Shown in pieces: positions 55,010 to 63,931 of a DNA stretch of 64,000 nt. The stretch lies in NCBI GenBank assembly GCA_021733665.1, contig JAHREI010000002.1, positions 620,001 through 684,000 on the forward strand, given 5' to 3'. Origin of the DNA: Bacillus subtilis (GTDB taxonomy: Bacteria; Pseudomonadota; Alphaproteobacteria; Rhizobiales; Rhizobiaceae). Position 1 is the stretch's first letter; each line of letters starts with the position of its first letter. Position numbers and translations under genes: made by a program. The notes below the pieces were generated by a model. It had not been told where the DNA came from. It saw only the letters and a list, made by a program, of their open reading frames with translations, and did not search any database.

Positions 55010-55867
55010 ATGACAGCGCCCCTCAATGATGACCAGAATGTTCCAGCATCAGACGATGTGATTTATGGTGAGGATGTACCTCTGATTTCGCGTCTCGTAA
55101 CGGTTGTTTTTCCCGGCGACACCAATCATCACGGCACATTATTCGGCGGCGCAGGCTTCGCTTTGATGGATCGTATTGCCTTCATCTCTGCAACCCGTCA
55201 CGGCCGCGTTCCTTTTGTAACCGCATCCTGCGAGCGCATTGATTACACCGCACCGGTTAAACTCGGACAAATTGTAGAACTCACTGCCAAGGTCATCCGC
55301 GTCGGCCGCACCTCGCTCTCCGTTGAAGTAGAGCTGGTGGCCGAGAACATGATCGGCGGCGAGCGCGTGTTATGCACACGTGGCCTGTTCCATATGGTCG
55401 CCAAAACCGAGCTGACAAAAGACAAATCATGGAGCCTACCGCCTCTGCCGCAAGCAGCTGTTGCCGAAACACTTGATGATCAGCCAACTTTGCTGCGTAT
55501 GTCCGATGTTGTCTTTGCTGATCAGGCCAATTCCTATGGCACAATGTTCGGTGGCGAAGCGATGGCTGCGATGAGCAAAAGCGCTTTCATTGCTGCAACA
55601 CGTTATTGCCGCCTGCCAACCGTTCTGGCCTCATCGCGCAAGATGGACTTTAAATATCCGGTACGCGTTGGCTCTATCCTCGAGCTGGTATCCAAAGTCA
55701 TCAAGTCCGGCCGCAGCTCTGTGGTTGTTTCAACAGAACTCTGGTCTGAAGATATGATGAGCGGTGAACGCCTGATGACCGCCAAAGGCGAATTCACCAT
55801 GGTTGCCGTTGATGAAAACGGTCATCCGGTTCCTGTACTGGCTGAAGACGGTACACGGGAAGCATAA
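55010..55867 (+). CDS. Acyl-CoA thioesterase with two hotdog domains
   Basis: A 285-residue protein that is a tandem duplication of a YciA-like hotdog domain: residues 25-135 (NHHGTLFGGAGFALMDRIAF) and 160-270 (NSYGTMFGGEAMAAMSKSAF). The Asn-His and Asn-Ser positions correspond to the usual N/D active-site region. It hydrolyses acyl-CoA; the chain length cannot be read. AAGGAC precedes the ATG. Single gene. Confidence 0.92.
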   Translation: MTAPLNDDQNVPASDDVIYGEDVPLISRLVTVVFPGDTNHHGTLFGGAGFALMDRIAFISATRHGRVPFVTASCERIDYTAPVKLGQIVELTAKVIRVGRTSLSVEVELVAENMIGGERVLCTRGLFHMVAKTELTKDKSWSLPPLPQAAVAETLDDQPTLLRMSDVVFADQANSYGTMFGGEAMAAMSKSAFIAATRYCRLPTVLASSRKMDFKYPVRVGSILELVSKVIKSGRSSVVVSTELWSEDMMSGERLMTAKGEFTMVAVDENGHPVPVLAEDGTREA

Positions 55868-56042
55868 GCTCTTTGAAAACAATTTAAAAAGCTCACTCAT
55901 TATAAATATTGACAAATCTCCCCTTTATGCGAAATTAAATATAGATTTAATTTCGCATAAATTTTTATCAGCATACATTAAACAATACAAAGACAATAAA
56001 ATATATCGCCTAACATTAAAATAATATCTTAATGAGTTTAAC

Positions 56043-56525
56043 ATGCGAATATTTATATTCATCATTACATCTCTGACATTTATTACCAATATGCCTGTTA
56101 TGAATAGCCAAGCGCAAAATCTAGTCAGCTCAACGCACACTGCAGAGTTTACCGCGCCGGATTTTAAAACCGGCACCATTCAGCATATTGTGCTTTTTCG
56201 CTATAAGCCTGAGGTTACTGGTGAACAGCGCAAGGAGGTTTTCGACCGGTTTTTGCAACTCAAAGATAAAGCCAAGCGTGACGGCAAACCTTATATTGTT
56301 TCCATAAAGGCCGGTGCGCAAAATACGAGTCTTGAAGGTGCAGGGCAAAATTTCGATCAGGCATTCATCGTAGAGTTTCGATCAGAAGGTGATCGCAATT
56401 ACTATGTCGGCACTCCGGCAGTCACGGACCCTGCCTTTTACGATCCGGCACATCAGAAGTTTAAAACCTTTGTCGGCCCACTTCTTGAGGAGAATGGTGC
56501 CCTCGTCTACGACTTTCTATCATAA
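56043..56525 (+). CDS. Exported Dabb-family (stress-responsive A/B barrel) protein
   Basis: A 160-residue protein with a signal peptide (MRIFIFIITSLTFITNMPVM, cut near SQAQ). The mature part (about 45-158) has the dimeric alpha-beta barrel pattern TIQHIVLFRYKPEVTGEQRK, then FIVEFRSEGDRNYYVGTPAV and HQKFKTFVGPLL. Dabb proteins are usually cytosolic, so secretion is unusual. The upstream 175 bases are very AT-rich and the ribosome-binding site is poor. Function unknown. Confidence 0.85.
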   Translation: MRIFIFIITSLTFITNMPVMNSQAQNLVSSTHTAEFTAPDFKTGTIQHIVLFRYKPEVTGEQRKEVFDRFLQLKDKAKRDGKPYIVSIKAGAQNTSLEGAGQNFDQAFIVEFRSEGDRNYYVGTPAVTDPAFYDPAHQKFKTFVGPLLEENGALVYDFLS

Positions 56526-56530
56526 TTATA

Positions 56531-56559
56531 AAAGGGCAAAACATTATGTTTTGCCCTTT
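56531..56559. terminator. Bidirectional terminator
   Basis: AAAGGGCAAAACAT and ATGTTTTGCCCTTT are perfect inverted repeats of 14 bases with one central base. It lies between the convergent Dabb and alcohol dehydrogenase genes. Confidence 0.85.
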
Positions 56560-56571
56560 CTCATAATACAA

Positions 56572-57744
56572 TCAGGCAGTGCCTTTAAGCGCCTGATTAA
56601 GTAGCTTTAAAGCCCCTTCTTTTGTCAGTTCTACCGGATTTCCGCCTGCTGTCGGGTCAACAATCGCCATTTCCGCAATCATATCCTTACGGGCATCATC
56701 CATCTCCAGACCTTTAATAAATTCCGGAAGGCTGTCCGGTACATTCAACTCTTTGCGCAGTTTCATCACTGCCGCAACGAAGCCGTCAAAGCCGCCTGTA
56801 ATGCCAAGATAATCAGCCAGACGATTAATACGGATTTCAATGGCTGCACGATTAAACGCAAGTACATAAGGCATGAAAACCGCATTGGTCATGCCGTGAT
56901 GCGTATCATAAAGCGCACCAATCGGGTGGGAAAGGGAATGTATCGCACCGAGCCCTTTCTGGAACGCTGTTGCCCCCATAGCCGCTGCCGCCATCATATT
57001 AGCACGCGCGGTAATATCACGGCCATCGGCGTAGGCTTTGGGCAGGTTTTCAAACACCAGCCGGATACCCTCCAGCGCGATACCATCCGCCATCGGGTGA
57101 TAACCTGGTGCACAATAGGCCTCTAAGCAATGCGCCAGTGCATCGAGACCCGTGCCTGCTGTAATAAACGGCGGCATGCCAGTGGAAAGCTCCGGATCGG
57201 CAATCACAGTCACCGGCAGCATTTTCGGATGGAAAATCACCTTCTTGGTATGTGTCGCCTCATTGGTCAAAACACCGGCGCGGCCAACTTCCGAGCCTGT
57301 TCCTGCTGTTGTCGGCACCGCAATCACCGGCGCAATCACAGCACTGTCTGCACGCGTCCACCAATCACCGATATCTTCAAAATCCCAAACCGGACGCGTC
57401 TGCTTAGCCTGAAATGCAATCAGCTTTCCAAGATCAAGTGCCGAACCACCGCCAAAGGCAATCACACCATCATGATTGCCGTCATTATAGACTTTAACAC
57501 CGGCAGTCAGATTGCTCTCAACCGGATTTGGTTTCACTTCCGTGAAAGTCCCGTATTTCACATCAGCTTCATCCAGCATTGCCAGAGTGGATGCCACAAC
57601 CGGCAGTTTCGCCAATCCCGGATCGGTTACGAAGAGCGGATTGCTGATACCTGCAGCTTTCAACACTGCAGGCAGTTCTTTAATACGACCAGCGCCGAAC
57701 AGCACAGTGGTCGGGAAATTCCATTTTGAGGTCAATGTTGTCAT
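56572..57744 (-). CDS. Iron-containing alcohol dehydrogenase
   Basis: A 390-residue group III alcohol dehydrogenase. NAD-binding GGGSALDLGKLIAF and TTAGTGSEVGRAGV, and the metal-ligand region with GTGLDALAHCLEAY and HSLSHPIGALYDTHHGM. It oxidises an alcohol to an aldehyde or the reverse. It is last in a catabolic operon, 33 bases after the aldehyde dehydrogenase. The ATG at 57744 is preferred to a GTG five codons earlier. Confidence 0.95.
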   Translation of the reverse strand: MTTLTSKWNFPTTVLFGAGRIKELPAVLKAAGISNPLFVTDPGLAKLPVVASTLAMLDEADVKYGTFTEVKPNPVESNLTAGVKVYNDGNHDGVIAFGGGSALDLGKLIAFQAKQTRPVWDFEDIGDWWTRADSAVIAPVIAVPTTAGTGSEVGRAGVLTNEATHTKKVIFHPKMLPVTVIADPELSTGMPPFITAGTGLDALAHCLEAYCAPGYHPMADGIALEGIRLVFENLPKAYADGRDITARANMMAAAAMGATAFQKGLGAIHSLSHPIGALYDTHHGMTNAVFMPYVLAFNRAAIEIRINRLADYLGITGGFDGFVAAVMKLRKELNVPDSLPEFIKGLEMDDARKDMIAEMAIVDPTAGGNPVELTKEGALKLLNQALKGTA

Positions 57745-57777
57745 TACACTTACTTTCACATCAAAATTCAGAAGCGA

Positions 57778-59163
57778 TCAGATTTTTTCACGCAGGTGAT
57801 AGGATTTCGGACGGGTAAGATTGCCGTAACCGATGGAAGACAGCGAAGCGCCTTTGCCCGTATCTTTAACACCGGTCCAGACCAGCCCCGGATCGAGATA
57901 ATCACAGCGGTTCATAAATACGGTGCCGGTCTCGATCTGATCGGCAATATTGGCCGCACGATCCGTGTCCGGTGTCCAGAGCGATGCTGTGAGGCCGAAA
58001 TTGCTGTCATTCATCAGCGCCACAGCTTCTTCATCACTGCGCACTTTCATAATGCCGACAATCGGCCCAAAGCTTTCTTCACGCATCACGCTCATCTGAT
58101 GATCAACATTGGTCAGCACTTCCGGCGCGATATATGGCGAACCGTCACGGTCATTCTCAACCTGCATATTAATATGGGCTTTCGCGCCTTTACGCAGAGC
58201 CTCCGCCTTCTGTTCACGGATCAGATCAGCAAAACGCGCATGTGCCATCGGCCCCAGCGTTGAGGAGGCATCCAGCGGATTACCCACCACATATTGGCTG
58301 GTCAGCTCAACAAAACCATCGACAAATTTGTCATAGACCGCCTCGTGTACATAAATGCGCTCAATACCGCAGCAGCACTGACCGGAATTGAAGAAGGCAC
58401 CATCCACGAGATTAGCAACCGCATGCTCGACATTGACATCCGGCAGCACATAGGCCGGGTCTTTACCGCCAAGCTCCAGCCCGATACTCATGAAAGTACC
58501 CGCAGCAGCTTTTTCAATCGCACGGCCACCGCCAACTGAACCGGTGAAATTCACATGGTCAATTGTGCCAGAGGCCAGCAGCGCTTCCGTCGTCGCATGC
58601 CCCAGTACCACATTGCTGAATACACCTTTCGGCAGCCCTGCAATTTCAAAAGCCTTGGCAAAGCGCTCACCGGCAAGCAGTGTCTGTGTGGCGTGTTTGA
58701 GAATAACCGTATTCCCCGCCATCAGCGCCGGAATAATCGTATTCACTGCGGTAAGATACGGATAGTTCCACGGCGCAATCACCATCACCACGCCAAGCGG
58801 TACATGCTTCACATAGCGGCGAAAACCATCTTTTTCTTGCGGCACCAGAGGTTGGAGCGCCTCCTCCGCTATATTGATCATATATTGGCCGCGCTCCTGC
58901 ACGCCGCCATTTTCTCCGCCATAGCGTACCGGACGCCCCATCTGCCAGGCAATTTCCGGCACCAGCTCACCATTCATTGCTGCCAGAGCAGCAAGCGCTG
59001 CCGAGCAATATTTTGCGCGTTCAGCAATGGTCAGCGCCGCCCAGCCTGTCTGTGCCTGTCTGGCCGCAGACACAACGGCTTGCACCTGCGCCAGATCGAG
59101 GCAGGCACGTTCCGCATAAACAGAACCGTCAATCGGAGAAATCAGTCTCGCCACTTCGCTCAT
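57778..59163 (-). CDS. Aldehyde dehydrogenase
   Basis: A 461-residue NAD(P)-dependent enzyme. General base Glu230 (GLELGGKDP) and the catalytic Cys264 in NSGQCCCGIE. It has the PWNYPYLTAVNTIIPALMAG cofactor region. The protein lacks extra N-terminal sequence and is slightly short for the class. In context it would oxidise an aldehyde arising from an amine or amino alcohol, possibly while gamma-glutamylated (as PuuC or IpuI do). AAGGAAT lies upstream of the ATG. Confidence 0.95.
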   Translation of the reverse strand: MSEVARLISPIDGSVYAERACLDLAQVQAVVSAARQAQTGWAALTIAERAKYCSAALAALAAMNGELVPEIAWQMGRPVRYGGENGGVQERGQYMINIAEEALQPLVPQEKDGFRRYVKHVPLGVVMVIAPWNYPYLTAVNTIIPALMAGNTVILKHATQTLLAGERFAKAFEIAGLPKGVFSNVVLGHATTEALLASGTIDHVNFTGSVGGGRAIEKAAAGTFMSIGLELGGKDPAYVLPDVNVEHAVANLVDGAFFNSGQCCCGIERIYVHEAVYDKFVDGFVELTSQYVVGNPLDASSTLGPMAHARFADLIREQKAEALRKGAKAHINMQVENDRDGSPYIAPEVLTNVDHQMSVMREESFGPIVGIMKVRSDEEAVALMNDSNFGLTASLWTPDTDRAANIADQIETGTVFMNRCDYLDPGLVWTGVKDTGKGASLSSIGYGNLTRPKSYHLREKI

Positions 59164-59190
59164 GGCTTCATTCCTTTTATAACTCTAAAA

Positions 59191-60561
59191 TTAGTAGCGC
59201 TCGAAACCACGATGCAACTCCCAGTCAGTGACGCGGCGGTCATATTCAACCTGCTCCCAATCAGCCGTATGAACGTAATGATTTAGAACTTTCTCGCCCA
59301 AAGCCTCTTTCAGAAATTCAGAATTCTTCAGCGTTTCAATGGCATCGCGCAACGTATATGGAATTTCCTTCAGCTTCACCGCTGCATAGGCATCGCCGAC
59401 AAACGGTTCTTCCAGTTCCAGCTTCTCATCAATACCGCGTAAGCCCGCAGCAATCAGTGCTGCAAAAGCCAGATAAGGATTGAGATCAGAACCGCCGATA
59501 CGACATTCAATACGAATACCTTTGGTGCCCTCGCCGCAAAGGCGGAAACCGGCTGTGCGGTTATCCCGACTCCATGTGATCTTGGTCGGGGCGAAGGTAC
59601 CCGCCTGAAAGCGCTTGTAAGAATTGACATAAGGCGCGAGGAAATAGGTGTAATCGGCTGCATATTTCAGCTGTCCGGCTACCCATGAGCGCATCAGTGG
59701 CGACATGGTATAAGGCGCATCCGGATCGTAAAACAGCGACTTGCTGCCATCCAGACTCCACAGTGAATTATGCACATGGCTGGAACTGCCAGCTTTGCAA
59801 TAGTCGTATTTCGCCATGAAGGTGATGCATTTTCCCTGCGCCTCGGCTATTTCCTTCATTGCATTTTTCATGATGACATGGCGGTCGGCCATATCCAGCC
59901 CTTCCGCATAGCGCACATTCAGCTCCTGCTGGCCGGAACCAGCCTCACCTTTGGAGTTTTCAATCGGAATACCGGCTTTGGCGAGATGATTACGCATTGC
60001 ACGCAGCACGGATTCTTCCTTGCTGGTCAGATGGATCATATAATCCTGAATATACGGAGAGGATGTCTCCATATGTTTCCAGTATTTATCGCGGGCGGAT
60101 TTATAGGTTTCATCAAAGAGATAGAATTCAAGCTCTGAGGCAAAATAGGCGCGATAACCGCGCTCTTTCAGGCGTGCCAGCTGTTTCTTCAGCATTGCAC
60201 GCGGCGAATGCGCAAGGTCGGAATGATCGTGATGGTCGAGCACATCGCAGAGAACCAGAGCGGTTTTCTCAAGCCATGGCGCAATCCGCAGCGTGGACAT
60301 ATCCGGTTTGATGACAAAATCGCCATAGCCCTGATCCCAGCTGGCAGCTTCATAACCGGCCACCGGTTCCATATCGATATCATCGGCCAGCAAATAACTG
60401 CAGCCATGCGTTTCATCAAAGGCGCTTTCAACAAAAAACGGCGCATAGAAACGCTTGCCAACCAGCCGCCCCTGCATATCTGTCAGGCAGACGAGCACGG
60501 TATCAATTTCATCATTGGCGACTGCTTTTTTCAGCGCATCAAAAGTCAGGTTTCCGGTCAT
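59191..60561 (-). CDS. Glutamine synthetase-family ligase (PuuA/GlnA-like)
   Basis: A 456-residue glutamine-synthetase fold protein. Substrate and metal motifs are visible as EAGSGQQELNVRYAEGLDMA, AKYDYCKAGSSSHVHNSLW and SYKRFQAGTFAPTKITWSRD. The adenylylation-loop and C-terminal features of true nitrogen-assimilating GlnA are missing. Such paralogs usually join glutamate to amines, for example gamma-glutamylputrescine synthetase. Encoded with dehydrogenases and a TRAP importer, it is most likely the first step of a gamma-glutamylation pathway. Start ATG at 60561. Confidence 0.92.
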   Translation of the reverse strand: MTGNLTFDALKKAVANDEIDTVLVCLTDMQGRLVGKRFYAPFFVESAFDETHGCSYLLADDIDMEPVAGYEAASWDQGYGDFVIKPDMSTLRIAPWLEKTALVLCDVLDHHDHSDLAHSPRAMLKKQLARLKERGYRAYFASELEFYLFDETYKSARDKYWKHMETSSPYIQDYMIHLTSKEESVLRAMRNHLAKAGIPIENSKGEAGSGQQELNVRYAEGLDMADRHVIMKNAMKEIAEAQGKCITFMAKYDYCKAGSSSHVHNSLWSLDGSKSLFYDPDAPYTMSPLMRSWVAGQLKYAADYTYFLAPYVNSYKRFQAGTFAPTKITWSRDNRTAGFRLCGEGTKGIRIECRIGGSDLNPYLAFAALIAAGLRGIDEKLELEEPFVGDAYAAVKLKEIPYTLRDAIETLKNSEFLKEALGEKVLNHYVHTADWEQVEYDRRVTDWELHRGFERY

Positions 60562-60602
60562 TTACAAACTCCGTGCTTCATCGGCATTTTATTAAACTGG
60601 AG

Positions 60603-60627
60603 TGTCACCGCCCCTCCGGCGGCGACA
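60603..60627 (-). other. GC hairpin in the leader of the glutamine-synthetase-like gene
   Basis: TGTC-A-CCGCC pairs with GGCGG-C-GACA around CCTCC, 40 bases upstream of the ligase start. There is no T-run on the coding strand, so it is more likely an mRNA-stability or processing element than a terminator. Confidence 0.4.
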
Positions 60628-60641
60628 GTTTTTGTAAATTC

Positions 60642-60757
60642 AGAGCATTTCCAGCAAAAGTGCGAAGCGGTTTTGCGTAAGGATAATGCGTCATAAGAAA
60701 AACATCAGAGCGATTAAAATGCTTCACTCAGAACATGAACAGCTCTGATGTCTTATG
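60642..60757 (+). repeat. Dispersed intergenic repeat plus long hairpin in the TRAP operon
   Basis: AGAGCATTTCCAGCAAAAGT...GCGGTTTTGCG matches the repeat at about 50481. Its end forms a long stem: TCATAAGA and ACATCAGAGC pair with GCTCTGATGT and TCTTATGA, and the last bases include the dctP stop codon. The insertion separates transporter genes from enzyme genes within the presumed operon. Confidence 0.65.
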
Positions 60758-61820
60758 AGTAACGATACGGCGCTCCGGCCTTACGCATGGTCTCCTGATA
60801 TTTCTTCAGAATTTCGACCACTTTGGCACTGCGTTCGCTTTTTGCAGCCACTTCATCCCAGAACTTCATGGCCTCATCTTCAACCTTGCTCCACTCCGCT
60901 TCCGGAATGGTTGTCAGCTCAAGTTTGCCGCCGGTGGTGCGGTAATGGGCTTCACCCCACCAGTACCAATGCTGGCGGTAATAATGAGAGCTATCCATGC
61001 TGAGTTTGAAAAGCTGCTGCAAATGCGCAGGTACGGCGTTCCATTTGTCTGTGTTCGCGAAATAGGAGCCTGCCCATGCGCCGCTGATATTGTTGGTGAG
61101 GTAGTATTTATTGATATCAGCCCAGCCGACCGTATAAACCTCAGTCGCGCCCGACCAGCACACACCATCCAGTTCACCGGTCTGAATAGCCACTTCAATA
61201 TCTTCCCATGGCAGTGTCACCGGCACCACCCCAAAACGGGTGAGGAACTGACCGCCAGTCGGGAAGGTAAAGACACGCAGGCCTTTGAGGTCTTCCAGCG
61301 AGCGGATCGGTTTGGTCGTGGCAAAGTTGCACGGATCCCATGAACCGGCACTGAGCCATGTCACACCCGGAATTTCCTTATAGGCTTCTTCCCAGATCTC
61401 ATTGAGCCCGTAATGATTGAACAGTACCGGCACATCAAGACTGTAACGCGAGGCAAACGGGAAATACGCCCCGAACACCGATACATCCACCGGCGATGCC
61501 ATCGAGTCATCATCCGACTGCGCTGCATCAATGGTACCCGCCTGCACTGCGCGGAAAAGCTCGCCCTGTGGCACAAGCTGATCGGAGGTGTAAAGCTCGA
61601 TCACCATCTCGCCATTGGCGGCCTTGTTGAAAGCATCAATCGAAGGCTTGATGACGTGTTCAGCCAGAGCTGGCCCTGCATAAGTTTGCAGGCGCCATTT
61701 AATCGGGCTCTGTGCTTTCACATAAGGTGTGGCGAGTGCTGTCGCACCAACTGCCCCGACAGTTGTCAAAGCAGACTTTTTAAGAAATTCGCGCTTATTC
61801 AGAAATTTGCTGTCACTCAT
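60753..61820 (-). CDS. dctP: TRAP transporter substrate-binding protein (DctP family)
   Basis: A 355-residue periplasmic binding protein. It has a Tat-like signal with KREFLKKSALTTVGAVGATA, cut near VKAQS. The TRAP region shows YTSDQLVPQGELFRAVQAGT and the conserved arginine stretch KGLRVFTFPTGGQF. It is of the type that binds 2-oxo acids or related carboxylates through arginine (TakP/mannitol-chloroaromatic group), so the substrate may carry a carboxylate. GGGAGAC lies before the ATG. Confidence 0.93.
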   Translation of the reverse strand: MSDSKFLNKREFLKKSALTTVGAVGATALATPYVKAQSPIKWRLQTYAGPALAEHVIKPSIDAFNKAANGEMVIELYTSDQLVPQGELFRAVQAGTIDAAQSDDDSMASPVDVSVFGAYFPFASRYSLDVPVLFNHYGLNEIWEEAYKEIPGVTWLSAGSWDPCNFATTKPIRSLEDLKGLRVFTFPTGGQFLTRFGVVPVTLPWEDIEVAIQTGELDGVCWSGATEVYTVGWADINKYYLTNNISGAWAGSYFANTDKWNAVPAHLQQLFKLSMDSSHYYRQHWYWWGEAHYRTTGGKLELTTIPEAEWSKVEDEAMKFWDEVAAKSERSAKVVEILKKYQETMRKAGAPYRYS

Positions 61821-61920
61821 TTGCGTGTCTCCCGTCGCAATAGAATTCAGTTTTGGTTCCCTTTTCTGCGCAGCATTTTATTTTTCAGTATTTTAGCTGC
61901 GTTATGCACTTCACATTTTA

Positions 61921-63246
61921 TCAACGTCCCGAATACCAGTTGGGCAGCCACAGAGCGATCTGCGGGAAAATCATCAGAATGATGACTGTCAGCACCATCA
62001 GGAAGAAGAACGGAACGATAGATTTATAAATATCAACCATAGTCACGCTGGACGGTGCGAGCGCCCGCATCATGAACAGGTTATAGCCGAAAGGCGGAGT
62101 GATATAGGCAATCTGACAGGTGATCGTGTAGAGAATACCGAACCAGATCGCATTGAATCCGAGGCTTTTGACCAGCGGAATATAGAGCGGCGCTACGATA
62201 ACCAGCATCGCCGTGTCATCCAGAAACATGCCAAGCACCACAAAGGACAGCAACATCAGGACAAGAATTGTCCACGGTGACAGATCAAAGGTACCGATCA
62301 GCAGTTTTTCAATTGCTTTCACCGCACCGAGGCCATCATAGACCGATGAAAAGCATAGTGCGGCAAGGATGATCCAAAGAAACATACAGGAAATCATCAG
62401 CGAATTACGCGTTGTTGTTTCCCATATCTGTTTCGTCAGCCGGCCGGTTACCAAAGCAGCCAATGTTGCCAGCAATGCGCCAACCACAGAGCTTTCCACC
62501 AGACTGGTCACACCGGTCAGAAACAGCCCCATCATTGTACCGAAAATGATCAGTGGCAACAGACCAGCGCGCAGCGTTGAAAACTTCTCGGCCCATGTGA
62601 TTTTGTCGAGTTCTTCTTTTGGCAAAGTTGGCCCGAGTTCCGGATTAATCCGACAACGGATATAAATATATACGGCAAACAAACCGGCCATCAGCAAGCC
62701 CGGCCCGACACCGGCCAACCATAATTGCAATACCGGCTGACGGGCAATCATCGCATAGAGTACCAGTACCACACTGGGCGGGATCAAAATTCCAAGCGAG
62801 CTGCCCGCCTGAATAACACCGGTGACCATCACTTTATTATAGCCGCGCTTGAGCAGTTCCGGCAGCGCAACGGTTGCGCCAATAGCCATACCGGCAACAC
62901 TCAAGCCATTCATAGAGGAAATCACAACCATCAGCCCGATTGTGCCGAGCGCCAATCCGCCGCGAACCCCGCCAAACCAGACATGGAACATGCGGTAAAG
63001 ATTGCTGGCAATACCGGATTCCGATAGCATATAGCCCATGAAAACGAAGAACGGCACAGTGATCAGCGGATACCAGTTCAGCACCGCAAAAGTGGCATTG
63101 AACGGCATTTCAAATGCGCCATTGCCCCAGAGCAGCAGAGCGGCAAGTGAACCGACAAAACCGATCACACCAAAGACGCGCTGCCCGGTCATTAGCAGCA
63201 CCATCATTGTGGCAAACATAAAGAGGGTAATAAATTCCGAGCTCAT
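61921..63246 (-). CDS. dctM: TRAP transporter large permease
   Basis: A 441-residue membrane protein with about 12 spans. Family motifs are GLALGTIGLMVVISSMNGLS, QAGSSLGILIPPSVVLVLYA and LLSFVVLGMFLDDTAMLVIV. It carries the substrate using the sodium gradient. Its start overlaps the dctQ stop by 4 bases (ATGA). Confidence 0.95.
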   Translation of the reverse strand: MSSEFITLFMFATMMVLLMTGQRVFGVIGFVGSLAALLLWGNGAFEMPFNATFAVLNWYPLITVPFFVFMGYMLSESGIASNLYRMFHVWFGGVRGGLALGTIGLMVVISSMNGLSVAGMAIGATVALPELLKRGYNKVMVTGVIQAGSSLGILIPPSVVLVLYAMIARQPVLQLWLAGVGPGLLMAGLFAVYIYIRCRINPELGPTLPKEELDKITWAEKFSTLRAGLLPLIIFGTMMGLFLTGVTSLVESSVVGALLATLAALVTGRLTKQIWETTTRNSLMISCMFLWIILAALCFSSVYDGLGAVKAIEKLLIGTFDLSPWTILVLMLLSFVVLGMFLDDTAMLVIVAPLYIPLVKSLGFNAIWFGILYTITCQIAYITPPFGYNLFMMRALAPSSVTMVDIYKSIVPFFFLMVLTVIILMIFPQIALWLPNWYSGR

Positions 63247-63803
63247 ACGATCTGCCCTTCCTGCGGTGCAGCATCAGGAACATAGGGTGCAGGTTTGATC
63301 GGCTTGCCGCGCCAGATTGCAAAATCCTTGATCAGATTGGATATGCACTGCAACAACAGCAGGAAAACACCAATGGTCATCAGCGTTTTAATCGGCCAGA
63401 GAACCGGTGCCCACGCGGTATAATTTTTCTGATTATAAACATAGGCATAATTGGTGCTGGACAAACCGCCTGCAAACATCACACTGAGATAGAAAATCAC
63501 ACAGAGAATGGTGATAATATCGGTCAGTGCCTTTTTCTTCGGCGTAAACCGGTCATAGAACAAGTCCATCCGCACATGCGCGCCCTGCTGCATCGCATAG
63601 GCACCGCCCAGCAGATAATAGGCAGACAGAATGAACTGCGACATCTCCAGTACCCAATTCACCGGCACGCCCAATACGACCCGCGAAAAGGTGGAATACA
63701 GCAAACAGCCTGCCATCAAAAAGATGAGATACATCGCACAGCGCCCGACCCGATAATTCAGCGCATCGACATATTTCACGAAGAGTCTGAGTATTTTCGG
63801 CAC
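63243..63803 (-). CDS. dctQ: TRAP transporter small permease
   Basis: A 186-residue protein with four spans: AMYLIFLMAGCLLYSTFSRV, LEMSQFILSAYYLLGGAYAM, LTDIITILCVIFYLSVMFAG and a final MTIGVFLLLLQCISN. The GGAYAMQQGAHVRMDLFYDR loop is typical of DctQ. The start is GTG at 63803. It is the first gene of the TRAP operon that can be seen. Confidence 0.92.
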   Translation of the reverse strand: MPKILRLFVKYVDALNYRVGRCAMYLIFLMAGCLLYSTFSRVVLGVPVNWVLEMSQFILSAYYLLGGAYAMQQGAHVRMDLFYDRFTPKKKALTDIITILCVIFYLSVMFAGGLSSTNYAYVYNQKNYTAWAPVLWPIKTLMTIGVFLLLLQCISNLIKDFAIWRGKPIKPAPYVPDAAPQEGQIV

Positions 63804-63931
63804 TTTTTTGTTCCCGTTGTTTCAGGCTTTTTATGGCCGCTTTTCCGGCTCTTATGCCTGTATTCACCAGTTACCGTTTTCCCCTTGCCTTCCACCTGCT
63901 CCTCAACAGATCGGGATCAAGGTTATTTCTC

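Noticed and set aside
54733-55026. 97-codon minus-strand frame upstream of the thioesterase gene
   Set aside because: No ribosome-binding site, it overlaps the thioesterase start, and no recognisable sequence.
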